Shown here piece after piece: positions 1-8,363 of a stretch of 64,000 nucleotides of DNA (its first letter is position 1; each line of letters opens with the position of its first letter). The notes under the pieces were generated by a model. The model saw only the letters and a program-made list of their open reading frames with translations, was not told where the DNA came from and made no database searches. This DNA comes from Cypionkella aquatica (lineage in GTDB: Bacteria; Pseudomonadota; Alphaproteobacteria; Rhodobacterales; Rhodobacteraceae): the NCBI RefSeq assembly GCF_030161095.1, contig NZ_BSPP01000004.1, positions 62,001 through 126,000 of the forward strand. Direction: 5' to 3'. Made by a program: the position numbers and the translations under genes.

Positions 1-148
1 GATCAACGTCATCGCCTTGATCGTGCTTTATGGCGTGCAAACCCAGTCTTCGGTCAACCTTGATGCCGCGCTTTTGCTGGCGATGACCGGGTTCATCTCG
101 ACAATCGCCTTCTGCAAATTCCTACTGCGCGGAGGTATCATCGAATGA
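1..148 (+). CDS. mrpF: Mrp/Pha Na+(K+)/H+ antiporter subunit F, 3' end only
   Basis: This is the C-terminal 48 codons of a small membrane protein, cut by the window edge. The reading frame starts at base 2 and ends with TGA at 146-148. The residues form one hydrophobic helix (INVIALIVLYGV), a short polar turn, and a second helix rich in A, L and F that ends in a basic LLRGG tail. This fits MrpF/PhaF, a roughly 90-residue subunit of the multi-subunit cation/proton antiporter in the inner membrane. Its stop overlaps the start of the mrpG-like gene by 4 bases (ATGA), as in Mrp operons, where F precedes G. The identification rests largely on that neighbour. The rest of the operon would lie to the left of the window. 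Confidence 0.75.
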   Translation, partial: INVIALIVLYGVQTQSSVNLDAALLLAMTGFISTIAFCKFLLRGGIIE

Positions 149-498
149 GCCTTGGCATTGAAATCCTGATCTCGGCCCTGCTGGTGATTGGCGGCAGCTT
201 CGGGTTGATCGGCAGCCTTGGCCTGCTGAAACTGCCCGAACCGATGCAGCGCCTGCACGCGCCCACCAAAGCCACGACCGTGGGCGTCGGCGCATCGCTG
301 ATCGCAGCCGCGCTGACCTTGGCTTGGCAAACCGGAGAGGCCAGCTGGCAAAGCGTGATGATCGCGGTGTTTCTGTTTTTGACCTCGCCACTGTCTGGCC
401 TGATGCTGGCGAAAGCCCACCGCCACCTGTCGCGTCCTGCCGTGCCACCGACGGGAACCGAGGCACCTTGGGCCGGCGATACGCCACCAAAAGCCTGA
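145..498 (+). CDS. mrpG: Mrp/Pha Na+(K+)/H+ antiporter subunit G
   Basis: The 117-residue membrane protein starts MSLGIEILISALLVIGGSFGL and has three hydrophobic stretches, at about residues 5-28, 40-65 and 66-90. The segment LGLLKLPEPMQRLHAPTKATTVGVG matches the MrpG/PhaG signature, in which a loop carrying P..R.HA.TKA follows the first helix. It is the last subunit of the seven-gene Mrp antiporter, which exports Na+ or K+ in exchange for protons and supports pH and salt tolerance. A polar, proline-rich tail of about 20 residues follows the last helix. The gene overlaps mrpF by 4 bases, so the two are translationally coupled, and no further antiporter gene follows. Confidence 0.9.
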   Translation: MSLGIEILISALLVIGGSFGLIGSLGLLKLPEPMQRLHAPTKATTVGVGASLIAAALTLAWQTGEASWQSVMIAVFLFLTSPLSGLMLAKAHRHLSRPAVPPTGTEAPWAGDTPPKA

Positions 499-679
499 TC
501 CGGGGCTGGTATCATCTTGGCATGGTTTCGGTCCGATGCGCCACCGCCACGGATTCGCCCAGTGCCTAAAAACCCGTCAGTCTGCGCCATCGCCCCCCTT
601 GCCACCCCGCCCCTCGCGGCGCACTCTGCCCAAAACCCATCCCGTGCCAAAGGCGCAAAATCCACAAGGTTGAGGCCCA

Positions 680-1666
680 ATGCAAACCCTGACCGAGACC
701 AAAACCCAGCTGCCCACACTGACCTACACCCGCAATCCCGGCATGGCGCTGGATCTCGATTGGGTCGCCTCAGTGCAAGCGAATACCTCGGCGATAGAGC
801 GCCGCGCGGCCAGCCTGGGCGGCCGCCGCTCGGTGAAAAAGGATTTTCAGGCCGCATGGCTGTTGAAAGCCATCAGCCTGATTGATCTGACGACGCTGTC
901 AGGCGATGACACCGAAGGCCGCGTCAAGCGGCTTTGCGCCAAAGCCCGGCAACCCGTCGCCCCTTGGATGCTGGACAGGCTTGGCCTGCAGGGCCTGACA
1001 ACCGGAGCAGTCTGCGTTTATCACGACATGGTCGGCACAGCGGTTCGCGCGCTGGAAGGCAGCAATATCCCCGTCGCCGCCGTCTCAACCGGCTTTCCTG
1101 CTGGCCTGTCCCCCTACCGCCTGCGCATCGCCGAAATCGGCGAAAGCGTGCGTGCCGGGGCGAAAGAAATCGACATCGTGATCTCGCGCCGCCATGTGCT
1201 GACCGGCAACTGGCAAGCGCTTTACGATGAGATGCGCGAGATGCGCGCCGAATGTGGCGACGCCCATGTCAAAGCGATCCTTGCAACCGGCGAACTCGCC
1301 ACGCTGCGCAACGTCGCCCGCGCGTCACTGGTTTGCATGATGGCCGGGGCCGATTTCATCAAAACCTCGACCGGCAAAGAAAACGTCAACGCCACCCTGC
1401 CCGTCACCTTGACCATGATCCGCTGCATCCGCGACTATCAAGACCGCACAGGCATCAAGGTCGGCTACAAACCCGCAGGCGGCATCGCAAAGGCGAAAGA
1501 CGCGCTGCTGTATCTCGCCCTGATGAAAGACGAACTCGGCCATCCATGGCTGCAACCCGACCTGTTCCGCTTTGGCGCGTCCTCGTTGCTGGGCGACATC
1601 GAGCGCCAGTTGGAACACCATCTGACCGGCCAATACTCTGCCGCCAACCGCCACGCTATGGGCTGA
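680..1666 (+). CDS. deoC: Deoxyribose-phosphate aldolase
   Basis: This 328-residue class I aldolase cleaves 2-deoxyribose-5-phosphate into glyceraldehyde-3-phosphate and acetaldehyde in deoxynucleoside breakdown. The Schiff-base lysine lies in DFIKTSTGKENVNATL (about residue 228), and the second conserved lysine lies in VGYKPAGGI (about residue 262). The protein is longer than the short E. coli form and has about 60 extra N-terminal residues, as in the longer DeoC subfamily. The start at 680 follows AAGGTTGAGG. The next gene is an aldehyde dehydrogenase that could oxidise the acetaldehyde product, so the two probably form one catabolic unit. The 180 bases before it show no other gene. Confidence 0.95.
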   Translation: MQTLTETKTQLPTLTYTRNPGMALDLDWVASVQANTSAIERRAASLGGRRSVKKDFQAAWLLKAISLIDLTTLSGDDTEGRVKRLCAKARQPVAPWMLDRLGLQGLTTGAVCVYHDMVGTAVRALEGSNIPVAAVSTGFPAGLSPYRLRIAEIGESVRAGAKEIDIVISRRHVLTGNWQALYDEMREMRAECGDAHVKAILATGELATLRNVARASLVCMMAGADFIKTSTGKENVNATLPVTLTMIRCIRDYQDRTGIKVGYKPAGGIAKAKDALLYLALMKDELGHPWLQPDLFRFGASSLLGDIERQLEHHLTGQYSAANRHAMG

Positions 1667-1789
1667 ATATGTTTGGTTTTGATTCAATCCAAACCATACG
1701 CCCGCTAAGACTGCCAATTTCACATTGGTAAAAATATCTCCGCCGGAGGCGCACCTCTGCCCCGGCGATCCCGCCAAAAGGACAAAGCC

Positions 1790-4135
1790 ATGACCACCCC
1801 AACCGTCCGCGATATCTTCGACAGCATGGCTTACGGCCCCGCCCCCGAAAGCAATGCCGAGGTGCTGGCTTGGCTGTCCAAACACAAATCCTTCGGCCAC
1901 TGGATCGACGGGGCCTTTACCAAACCCGGCAACACCTTCGAATCCCGCAACCCCGCCAGCGCCAAACCGCTCGCGCTTGTCACCCAAGGCAGCGCCTCAG
2001 ACGTCGATGCCGCGGTGAAAGCCGCGCGGCGTGCGCAGCCGAAATGGGCGAAGCTGCCCGGCCATGCCCGCGCAAAATATCTCTACGCCCTTGCCCGGCT
2101 TGTGCAGAAACACGCCCGCTTGTTGTCGGTTCTGGAAACCATGGACAACGGCAAACCGATCCGCGAATCCCGCGACATCGACATTCCGCTGGTGGCCCGC
2201 CACTTCTACTATCACGCAGGCCTCGCGCAATTGATCGACACCGAACTGCCCGGCCAAGCCCCACTCGGCGTCTGCGGCGCGGTGATCCCGTGGAACTTCC
2301 CGCTGTTGATGCTGGCATGGAAAGTCGCCCCGGCCCTCGCCGCAGGCAATACGGTGGTGCTGAAGCCCGCCGAATACACCCCACTGACCGCGCTGCTGTT
2401 CGCCGAACTGACCCGTGAAGCTGGCCTGCCGAAAGGTGTGCTGAACATCGTGACCGGAGACGGCGATACGGGGGCCGCTCTCGTCAACCACCCCGACGTG
2501 AACAAAATCGCCTTCACCGGATCGACCGCAGTGGGTCGCAAAATCCGCGAAGCCACAGCAGGTTCGGGCAAAGCCCTGACGTTGGAACTGGGCGGAAAAT
2601 CACCCTATATCGTGTTCGACGACGCCGACATCGACAGCGCCATCGAGGGCCTCGTCGATGCGATCTGGTTCAACCAAGGCCAGGTCTGCTGCGCCGGAAG
2701 CCGTCTGCTGGTGCAAGAAGGCATTGCAGACCGCTTTTACGAGAAACTCAAACGCCGGATGGATGGCCTGCGCTTGGGCGACCCATTGGACAAATGCATC
2801 GACGTGGGCGCCATCGTTGACCCCGTGCAACTCGCCACCATCCGTGGGCTGGTGGACACCAACAAAGACGGCGAGACCTACCACGCCGCCTGCGATCTCC
2901 CCGAGGGCTGCTTTTACCCGCCGACCCTGATCACCGGGCTTTCTGCCGCCTCGACACTGATGCAAGAAGAAATCTTCGGCCCGGTGCTGGTCGCCATGAC
3001 CTTCCGCACCCCGGTCGAGGCCGTCGATCTGGCCAACAACACCAAATACGGACTTGCTGCGACGATCTGGACCGAGAATATCAACCTCGCCCTCGACATC
3101 GCCCCCAAGGTCAAAGCCGGCGTGGTCTGGATCAATGCCACCAACCTGTTCGACGCCGCCGCAGGCTTCGGCGGCATGCGCGAAAGCGGCTTTGGCCGTG
3201 AGGGCGGATGGGAAGGGCTGATGGCCTATCTCAAACCCAGCCACGCGGCCAAAGCCATCGCGCAGATAAAACCATTCGAGGCCCCCGCCAACCCCGAAGC
3301 CTCCAGCATCGACCGCACCGCCAAACTTTATATCGCTGGCAAGCAAGCCCGCCCTGATGGCGGCTATTCACTGCCGATCTGGTCGCCGAAAGGCAAGCTG
3401 CTCGGCCATGCAGGCATCGGCAACCGCAAAGACATCCGCAACGCGGTCGAGGCCGCGCATGCCGCCAAATCCTGGGCCAAAACCACCGCCCATACCCGCG
3501 CGCAGATCCTGTATTACATCGCCGAAAACCTCTCGGCGCGCGCCGCTGAATTCGCGACCCGCCTGCGCGATCTGACCGGTAAATCCGGCGAGGCCGAGGT
3601 TGAAGCCGCAATTTCCCGGCTGTTCACCTACGCCGCTTGGGCCGATAAATTCGACGGCGCAGTGAAATCTGTACCGATCCGCGGCGTGGCTTTGGCAATG
3701 AACGAACCCTGCGGCGTGATCGGCGCGCTTTGCCCCGATGATGCGCCGCTGCTCGGTCTGATCTCGGTGATGGCCCCCGCCATCGCGATGGGCAACACTT
3801 GCATCCTTGTGCCGTCCGAAGCCTTCCCGCTGGCCGCCACCGATTTCTACCAGGTGCTCGACACCTCTGACCTGCCCGCAGGTGTGGTCAATATCGTCAC
3901 CGGTCCGCATACCGAACTTGCCAAAACCCTCGCCGGTCACCGCGATGTCGATGCCGTCTGGAGCTTTTCCGCAGCCCCGCTCTCGGCCCTGATCGAGAAG
4001 GAATCCGCCGGAAATATCAAGCGCACATGGGTCAACAACGGCCAATCCCGCGATTGGCTGGCACATCCAGACACCCACGCCTTCCTGCGCGCCGCGACCG
4101 AGGTGAAAACGATCTGGGTGCCCTACGGCGAATGA
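1790..4135 (+). CDS. Aldehyde dehydrogenase with two tandem ALDH domains, the second degenerate
   Basis: The protein has 781 residues against about 480-500 for an ordinary aldehyde dehydrogenase. The first domain (about 20-490) is complete: PWNFPLLMLAWKVAPALAAGN cofactor motif, ELGGKSP with the general-base glutamate, and FNQGQVCCAGSRL with the catalytic cysteine. A second ALDH-like domain (about 510-780) keeps an NAD-fold segment (AMNEPCGVIGALCPDDAPLL) but has no ELGGKS or GQ.C motif and ends early, so it is probably structural. Following deoC, the likely role is oxidation of acetaldehyde or a related short aldehyde to the acid. This two-domain form is known from other proteobacteria. An AAAGGACAAAGCC ribosome-binding region precedes the ATG. 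Confidence 0.88.
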   Translation: MTTPTVRDIFDSMAYGPAPESNAEVLAWLSKHKSFGHWIDGAFTKPGNTFESRNPASAKPLALVTQGSASDVDAAVKAARRAQPKWAKLPGHARAKYLYALARLVQKHARLLSVLETMDNGKPIRESRDIDIPLVARHFYYHAGLAQLIDTELPGQAPLGVCGAVIPWNFPLLMLAWKVAPALAAGNTVVLKPAEYTPLTALLFAELTREAGLPKGVLNIVTGDGDTGAALVNHPDVNKIAFTGSTAVGRKIREATAGSGKALTLELGGKSPYIVFDDADIDSAIEGLVDAIWFNQGQVCCAGSRLLVQEGIADRFYEKLKRRMDGLRLGDPLDKCIDVGAIVDPVQLATIRGLVDTNKDGETYHAACDLPEGCFYPPTLITGLSAASTLMQEEIFGPVLVAMTFRTPVEAVDLANNTKYGLAATIWTENINLALDIAPKVKAGVVWINATNLFDAAAGFGGMRESGFGREGGWEGLMAYLKPSHAAKAIAQIKPFEAPANPEASSIDRTAKLYIAGKQARPDGGYSLPIWSPKGKLLGHAGIGNRKDIRNAVEAAHAAKSWAKTTAHTRAQILYYIAENLSARAAEFATRLRDLTGKSGEAEVEAAISRLFTYAAWADKFDGAVKSVPIRGVALAMNEPCGVIGALCPDDAPLLGLISVMAPAIAMGNTCILVPSEAFPLAATDFYQVLDTSDLPAGVVNIVTGPHTELAKTLAGHRDVDAVWSFSAAPLSALIEKESAGNIKRTWVNNGQSRDWLAHPDTHAFLRAATEVKTIWVPYGE

Positions 4136-4314
4136 ACTTTGGCGGATAAACCGCAGCTAAACCGGGCCAATCCCCCGATTTAGCTATGAATTGTGCAGCC
4201 TGCGTCAAAAATTCCCCCTGAACAGGGTGTAAAACCTGTGACATACTGCCGCCACGATGCGCTCACGCAGGCACAATCACGCCGAAACGGCGGAAACAGA
4301 CAAGGGACAGAACC

Positions 4315-4725
4315 ATGATCAACGAATTTAAGGCCTTCATCATGAAGGGCAATGTGATGGACCTCGCCGTAGGTATCATCATCGGCGCGGCCTTCACCGC
4401 CATCGTCAGCAGCCTTGTCGGCGATCTGATCAACCCGATCATCGGCCTGATCTTGGGCGGTGTGAACTTCTCGGACATGTTCATCGACCTGTCGGGAACC
4501 AACCCACCGACCATGGCCGCTGCCAAAGAATCCGGTGCCGCGGTGTTTGCGTATGGCGCCTTCATCACAGCCGTGATCAACTTTTTGATCATCGCTTTCG
4601 TGGTGTTCATGCTGGTGAAATCCATGAACAAACTGATGCGGAAAAAGGTCGAAACCCCGGCCCCGGCTGGCCCAACCGAGTTGGACGTGCTGCAAGAAAT
4701 CCTGACCACCCTGCGCAGCAAATAA
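4315..4725 (+). CDS. mscL: Large-conductance mechanosensitive channel
   Basis: The 136-residue inner-membrane channel opens under high membrane tension and releases solutes during hypo-osmotic shock. The sequence shows the N-terminal amphipathic helix ([26 protein letters not shown]), the pore-lining first transmembrane helix, a periplasmic loop, a second helix ([20 protein letters not shown]), and a charged cytoplasmic helix with E-L-D-V-L-Q-E-I-L near the end. Length and order fit MscL exactly. It stands alone: the upstream gene ends 180 bases earlier, and a hairpin follows the stop. Confidence 0.97.
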   Translation: MINEFKAFIMKGNVMDLAVGIIIGAAFTAIVSSLVGDLINPIIGLILGGVNFSDMFIDLSGTNPPTMAAAKESGAAVFAYGAFITAVINFLIIAFVVFMLVKSMNKLMRKKVETPAPAGPTELDVLQEILTTLRSK

Positions 4726-4746
4726 GGCGTCAGACAGGCACAGACA

Positions 4747-4783
4747 GCCTGCTGCTGCACTGGCCAATGGCGCGGCAGCAGGC
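4747..4783 (+). terminator. Hairpin after mscL
   Basis: A perfect 9-base inverted repeat, GCCTGCTGC (4747-4755) and GCAGCAGGC (4775-4783), encloses a 19-base loop just past the mscL stop and is followed by ATATTTG. There is no strong T-run, so termination is plausible rather than proven. Confidence 0.5.
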
Positions 4784-4855
4784 ATATTTGACCGGATGGG
4801 TCGCGGGGGCGCTGGACAGCACACTGCGGCCATCGGTTTCAACGATGGGGGCCAG

Positions 4856-5173
4856 ATGAAGATTAACTGCGCTTGCGGTGCAATCATCGTGGATCAAAGC
4901 GATAAGTTGCCACACAAGGCCCATATCATCGGCGACAAGGATTATCTGGATTTTCTCGACAGCATCGACGCCGCGATCGAGGATACCAGCGCAGACAAGG
5001 CGCGGGTTGCGATGCAGATCAGGCGCGCCGAAACAAGTCGATTGGCTTGGGAATGTAGCACCTGCGGCAGGCTCTACCTGAACGATGCGAACAACAAGCT
5101 GGTCGCATATCTTCCTGAAAATCGCCAAGCCAACAGGATCTTTGATCGCCCCCGCAACAGTCGCAAAGACTAG
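4856..5173 (+). CDS. Small protein with a zinc-ribbon-like cysteine pattern, function unknown
   Basis: The 105-residue protein begins MKINCACGAIIVDQ. I chose the ATG at 4856 because it follows a purine-rich GATGGGGGCCAG and because the conserved-looking text starts there; an in-frame start 20 codons earlier would add low-complexity sequence. CAC near the N-terminus (residues 5-7) and C-x2-C at WECSTCGRLYL (about residues 73-76) could hold one zinc ion. An acidic helix-like segment (DKDYLDFLDSIDAAIED) lies between them. There is no signal peptide or membrane segment, so it is probably cytoplasmic. I do not recognise a named family. It lies between mscL and the 3' end of ald and seems to be transcribed alone. 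Confidence 0.7.
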   Translation: MKINCACGAIIVDQSDKLPHKAHIIGDKDYLDFLDSIDAAIEDTSADKARVAMQIRRAETSRLAWECSTCGRLYLNDANNKLVAYLPENRQANRIFDRPRNSRKD

Positions 5174-5224
5174 GGCCAGCCATTGGGCGGGATAACCGAC
5201 GCGCGGCACAGCAAACCCGGCAGC

Positions 5225-5259
5225 GCGTTTGTGGCGGGCTCGATGCCCGCCACAAACGC
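5225..5259 (-). terminator. Strong hairpin after ald
   Basis: Perfect 15-base arms (5225-5239 and 5245-5259) enclose the loop TCGAT nine bases past the ald stop. On the ald strand the stem is followed by GCTGCCGGGTTT. The same layout (TCGAT loop, AAACCCGGCAGCGC flank) occurs after truB at 58181-58215 with a different stem sequence. Confidence 0.75.
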
Positions 5260-5267
5260 ATCCCCGA

Positions 5268-6386
5268 TCAGATCGTCAAAGCCTCGGCCCCGGTGATGAC
5301 AGGCAAGCCCAAAGCATCGCCCACCGCCGCATAGGTCAGCTTGCCCGCATGCACGTTCAGTCCGGCCAGCAAATGCTTGTCCTCGGCGCAAGCCCGCTTC
5401 CAGCCCTTGTTCGCCAAGGCCATCATAAAGGGCAACGTCGCATTGCCCAAAGCTTGGGTCGAGGTCCGCGCCACCGCGCCCGGCATGTTCGCCACGCAGT
5501 AATGCATGATGCCATCCACCTCATAAATCGGGTCCTGATGCGTGGTCGCGCGTGATGTCTCAAAGCAGCCGCCCTGATCAATCGCCACATCCACCAAGGC
5601 CGCCCCCGGCTTCAACTCGGCCAATTGCGCGCGGCTGATCAGCTTGGGCGCCGCCGCACCGGGGATCAGCACCGCACCGATGATCAGATCGGCCTGCCGT
5701 GCCAGCTCAATCGTCGTCGCCGCATCGGCATAACCGCATTTGAATTGCCCGCCGAACACATCATCCAGATAACGCAGCCGGTTGACGGACCGATCCAGCA
5801 CCGTCACATCCGCGCCCATGCCCGCCGCGATCTTGCCCGCATGGGTGCCGACCACGCCGCCCCCAATCACCAGCACTTTTGCAGGCAACACGCCGGGCAC
5901 GCCACCCATCAACACGCCGCGCCCGCCATTGGCCTTTTGCAAGGTCCACGCGCCAACCTGCGGTGCCAACCGACCCGCCACTTCCGACATCGGTGCCAAC
6001 AACGGCAAGCCGCCGCGATCATCCGTTACCGTCTCATACGCGATGCAGGTCGCCCCCGAGGCCAGCAAATCCCGCGTCTGATCCGGGTCTGGTGCCAGAT
6101 GCAGATAGGTGAACAAAACCTGCCCCGGACGCAGCCGAGCCCGCTCCACCGGTTGCGGCTCTTTCACCTTTACGATCATATCGGCAGCCGCAAACACCTC
6201 ATCTGCCGTGCCAACAATCGCAGCCCCCGCCGCGATGTAATCGCCATCGCTAAAGCCAGCGCCCAGCCCCGCGCCAGTTTCGATCATCACGGCATGACCC
6301 GCCAGCACCGCCTCGCGCGCCGCATTGGGGGTCATGCCGACGCGGAATTCTTGCGGTTTGATTTCCCTTGGACATCCGATTTTCAT
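5268..6386 (-). CDS. ald: Alanine dehydrogenase
   Basis: The 372-residue protein begins MKIGCPREIKPQEFRVGMTP, the characteristic start of L-alanine dehydrogenase, which interconverts L-alanine with pyruvate and ammonia using NAD. The substrate-site lysine and arginine region near the N-terminus is present, the NAD-binding motif VIGGGVVGTHAG lies at about residues 172-183, and the DVAIDQGGC block at about 268 carries the catalytic aspartate. The ATG at 6386 was chosen over an upstream in-frame start because of the GGGAGAGAGCCT site before it and the family length (371-372). It is divergent from an Lrp-type regulator, which probably controls it. Confidence 0.95.
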   Translation of the reverse strand: MKIGCPREIKPQEFRVGMTPNAAREAVLAGHAVMIETGAGLGAGFSDGDYIAAGAAIVGTADEVFAAADMIVKVKEPQPVERARLRPGQVLFTYLHLAPDPDQTRDLLASGATCIAYETVTDDRGGLPLLAPMSEVAGRLAPQVGAWTLQKANGGRGVLMGGVPGVLPAKVLVIGGGVVGTHAGKIAAGMGADVTVLDRSVNRLRYLDDVFGGQFKCGYADAATTIELARQADLIIGAVLIPGAAAPKLISRAQLAELKPGAALVDVAIDQGGCFETSRATTHQDPIYEVDGIMHYCVANMPGAVARTSTQALGNATLPFMMALANKGWKRACAEDKHLLAGLNVHAGKLTYAAVGDALGLPVITGAEALTI

Positions 6387-6528
6387 AGGCTCTCTCCCTG
6401 ATAACAGTCTCTTCCCTGTCAGCCAGCTTGAACCCGAACTCCCAGAAATTCTTTGAAACTTTGATGACCTCGCAGCGCATCCGTGATAGATTCTGCGAAA
6501 AATAGCGCGCAACAGGAAGATTTTCACC
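6387..6528. promoter_or_regulatory. Divergent ald/lrp control region
   Basis: The 142 bases separate the two divergent starts. An AT-rich stretch at about 6442-6460 contains AGAA-A-TTCT (6444-6452), which partly resembles Lrp/AsnC-type A+T-rich dyads. AAAAATAGCGCGC lies just before the ribosome-binding site of the regulator. No promoter hexamers are clear enough to call. Confidence 0.4.
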
Positions 6529-6993
6529 ATGGCCTCCGATCTTGACGCCACCGACCGCCGCATCTTGGGTGTGCTGCAAAAAGACGGCCGCATCACCAAC
6601 GCCGATCTGTCAGAACGGGTGAACCTGTCGCCCTCGGCCTGTCACCGCCGCGTGCAATTGCTGGAAGAAGCGGGCTATATCGACGGCTATGTGGCGCTGC
6701 TAAACACCCGGCGCATGGGCAAACCAACGACGGTATTTGTCGAGATCACCCTGCAATCCCAAGCCGAAGATCTGCTCGACGCTTTTGAACGCGAAGTCGC
6801 CAAAGTCCCCGACATCCTCGAATGTCACCTGATGGCAGGCACCGCCGATTACCTGATCAAGATCATGGCCGAGGATACCGAAGATTTCGCCCGTATCCAC
6901 CGCCAGCACCTAAGCCGCCTGCCCGGCGTGCGGCAGATGCAATCCAGCTTCGCCCTGCGTACCGTCGTCAAAACGACTGCATTGGCGGTTTAA
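6529..6993 (+). CDS. Lrp/AsnC family transcriptional regulator, probable regulator of ald
   Basis: The 154-residue protein has an N-terminal helix-turn-helix (LDATDRRILGVLQKDGRITNADLSERVNLSPSACHRRVQLLEE, about residues 3-45). A C-terminal RAM ligand-binding domain contains VEITLQSQAEDLLDAFEREVAKVPDILECHLMAGTADYLIKI. AAGA precedes the ATG at a suitable distance. Lrp-family proteins of this kind sense amino acids as octamers or dimers of dimers. Divergence from ald makes alanine a likely effector and ald the likely target (an inference from gene order). Its stop overlaps the 3' end of the transglutaminase-like gene on the other strand by 4 bases. Confidence 0.93.
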   Translation: MASDLDATDRRILGVLQKDGRITNADLSERVNLSPSACHRRVQLLEEAGYIDGYVALLNTRRMGKPTTVFVEITLQSQAEDLLDAFEREVAKVPDILECHLMAGTADYLIKIMAEDTEDFARIHRQHLSRLPGVRQMQSSFALRTVVKTTALAV

Positions 6994-7793
6994 ACCACCT
7001 CATCCGCCCAAACGGTAAACTTCTGCAAAATATGGGGCCCGAATGAGTGGATCAGCGGCACATCCGCCGCGTCGCGCCCGTAAGCGACCTCAACCCGGCC
7101 AATCCGCGGCACATTGTTGCGTGGGTCAAACGTGTGCCAGCTGCCGTCCAGATACACCTGCATCCACGCACAAAAATCCATCGGCCCAGTGATCGGCACT
7201 CCAATATCCGGGATATAGCCGTTCACATAGCGCGTCGGGATGTTCATGCAGCGGCACAAAGTGATCGCCAGATGCGCGAAATCGCGGCACACGCCAGTGC
7301 CCTCCTGCCACGCCTCATACGCCGTCCGCGTCACCCGCGCGTTCATGTAGTTAAAGTAGATATGGTTGTGAACATAATCACAAATCGCCTGCACCTGAGC
7401 GTACCCCGGCGCAATATGGCCAAACATATCCCAAGCAATCTGACTCAGACGATCGGTCTCGCAATAGCGGCTGCCGACCAGATACATCAACACCTCATCC
7501 GGCAAATCGGCCAGCGGCGTCGGTCGCAGCCAAGGCATCACCGGATCAGGCAGCCCGCTTAGCTCAATCGTGCAATCATTGCGCAGGCTGAAGGTGCCAG
7601 GCTGCGCCACCATCCGCCGGCACATATTGCCAAACATATCGCGATAGACCGAAGTTGGCACCTCTGGCGTCGTCACCATCGCCGACTGCACCCGCAGGGA
7701 CTCGCGCAGCTCGTCGCGCACCGACATCATACAGATCATCGGCATCTCTTGCGTGCACGACACCGTAATGTCGTAGCCAAACCTCATAAGCAT
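6990..7793 (-). CDS. Transglutaminase-like (cysteine protease fold) protein
   Basis: The 267-residue protein has a beta-sandwich-like N-terminal half and a transglutaminase core. The nucleophile motif is GTGVCRDFAHLAITLCR (about residue 163), and the aspartate motif is SWHTFDPRNNVPRIGR (about residues 214-229). The position that normally holds the catalytic histidine reads DFCAWMQVYL, with cysteine in its place. No signal peptide is visible. The ATG at 7793 was preferred to a GTG 12 codons upstream because GAAGGGG precedes it. Members of this family are peptidases or peptide-bond-modifying enzymes of unknown substrate, and the changed residue leaves activity uncertain. Confidence 0.85.
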   Translation of the reverse strand: MLMRFGYDITVSCTQEMPMICMMSVRDELRESLRVQSAMVTTPEVPTSVYRDMFGNMCRRMVAQPGTFSLRNDCTIELSGLPDPVMPWLRPTPLADLPDEVLMYLVGSRYCETDRLSQIAWDMFGHIAPGYAQVQAICDYVHNHIYFNYMNARVTRTAYEAWQEGTGVCRDFAHLAITLCRCMNIPTRYVNGYIPDIGVPITGPMDFCAWMQVYLDGSWHTFDPRNNVPRIGRVEVAYGRDAADVPLIHSFGPHILQKFTVWADEVV

Positions 7794-7961
7794 AAACGGC
7801 CCCTTCGCCCCAAAGTCGTAACACCGCACGCGGTTCTCAACCTAGAACGCGGCCAGTGGCTTTTGGTTGCCGCAAACGGGGCAATAAGCCGCGATCTGGG
7901 TGAATGGCGGGCCCACGCATAAATATAAGCCGCTACGCCCAAATATGATGCGAAATGAAAA

Positions 7962-7985
7962 ACCCCCGTCCTTGCGGGCGGGGGT
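7962..7985 (-). terminator. Rho-independent terminator after rpsU
   Basis: Arms ACCCCCGTCC (7962-7971) and GGGCGGGGGT (7976-7985) pair with one G-T wobble around a TTGC loop. On the rpsU strand a run of five T follows immediately, which makes this a textbook terminator. Confidence 0.9.
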
Positions 7986-8049
7986 CAATCGGGTGAGGAT
8001 TGCTCCTCCAGTGTCGCTAACGTCTAGCAATCATGGCCTGAGGCCAAAA

Positions 8050-8256
8050 TCACATACCGCCTTCGCGCTGAAGCTTCTTCCGAGCGAGCTTGCGCGCACG
8101 GCGCACGGCTTCGGCGGATTCGCGAGCTTTCTTGACGGAGGGTTTCTCGAAATGCTGTTTGAGTTTCATTTCGCGGAACACGCCTTCGCGCTGAAGCTTC
8201 TTCTTGAGGGCGCGGAGCGCTTGCTCAACGTTATTATCGCGGACGCTGACCTGCAT
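8050..8256 (-). CDS. rpsU: Ribosomal protein bS21
   Basis: The 68-residue basic protein begins [20 protein letters not shown] and continues with [19 protein letters not shown], the conserved bS21 core of the small ribosomal subunit that helps in translation initiation. The C-terminus is highly basic ([17 protein letters not shown]). Two stretches reading KKLQREG are encoded by an identical 23-base DNA segment (8058-8080 and 8181-8203). The gene stands alone, divergent from COQ9, and ends in a strong terminator. Confidence 0.97.
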   Translation of the reverse strand: MQVSVRDNNVEQALRALKKKLQREGVFREMKLKQHFEKPSVKKARESAEAVRRARKLARKKLQREGGM

Positions 8257-8363
8257 GTGGTTGTCACCACCTTCCTAAGTTAGAGTTGCACTGAATGTGC
8301 AGGCATGGCGCGCATAGCAAAGCCCCGCGGCTTTGTCTACCGTGCGCAAAGAAGGGGATCACA

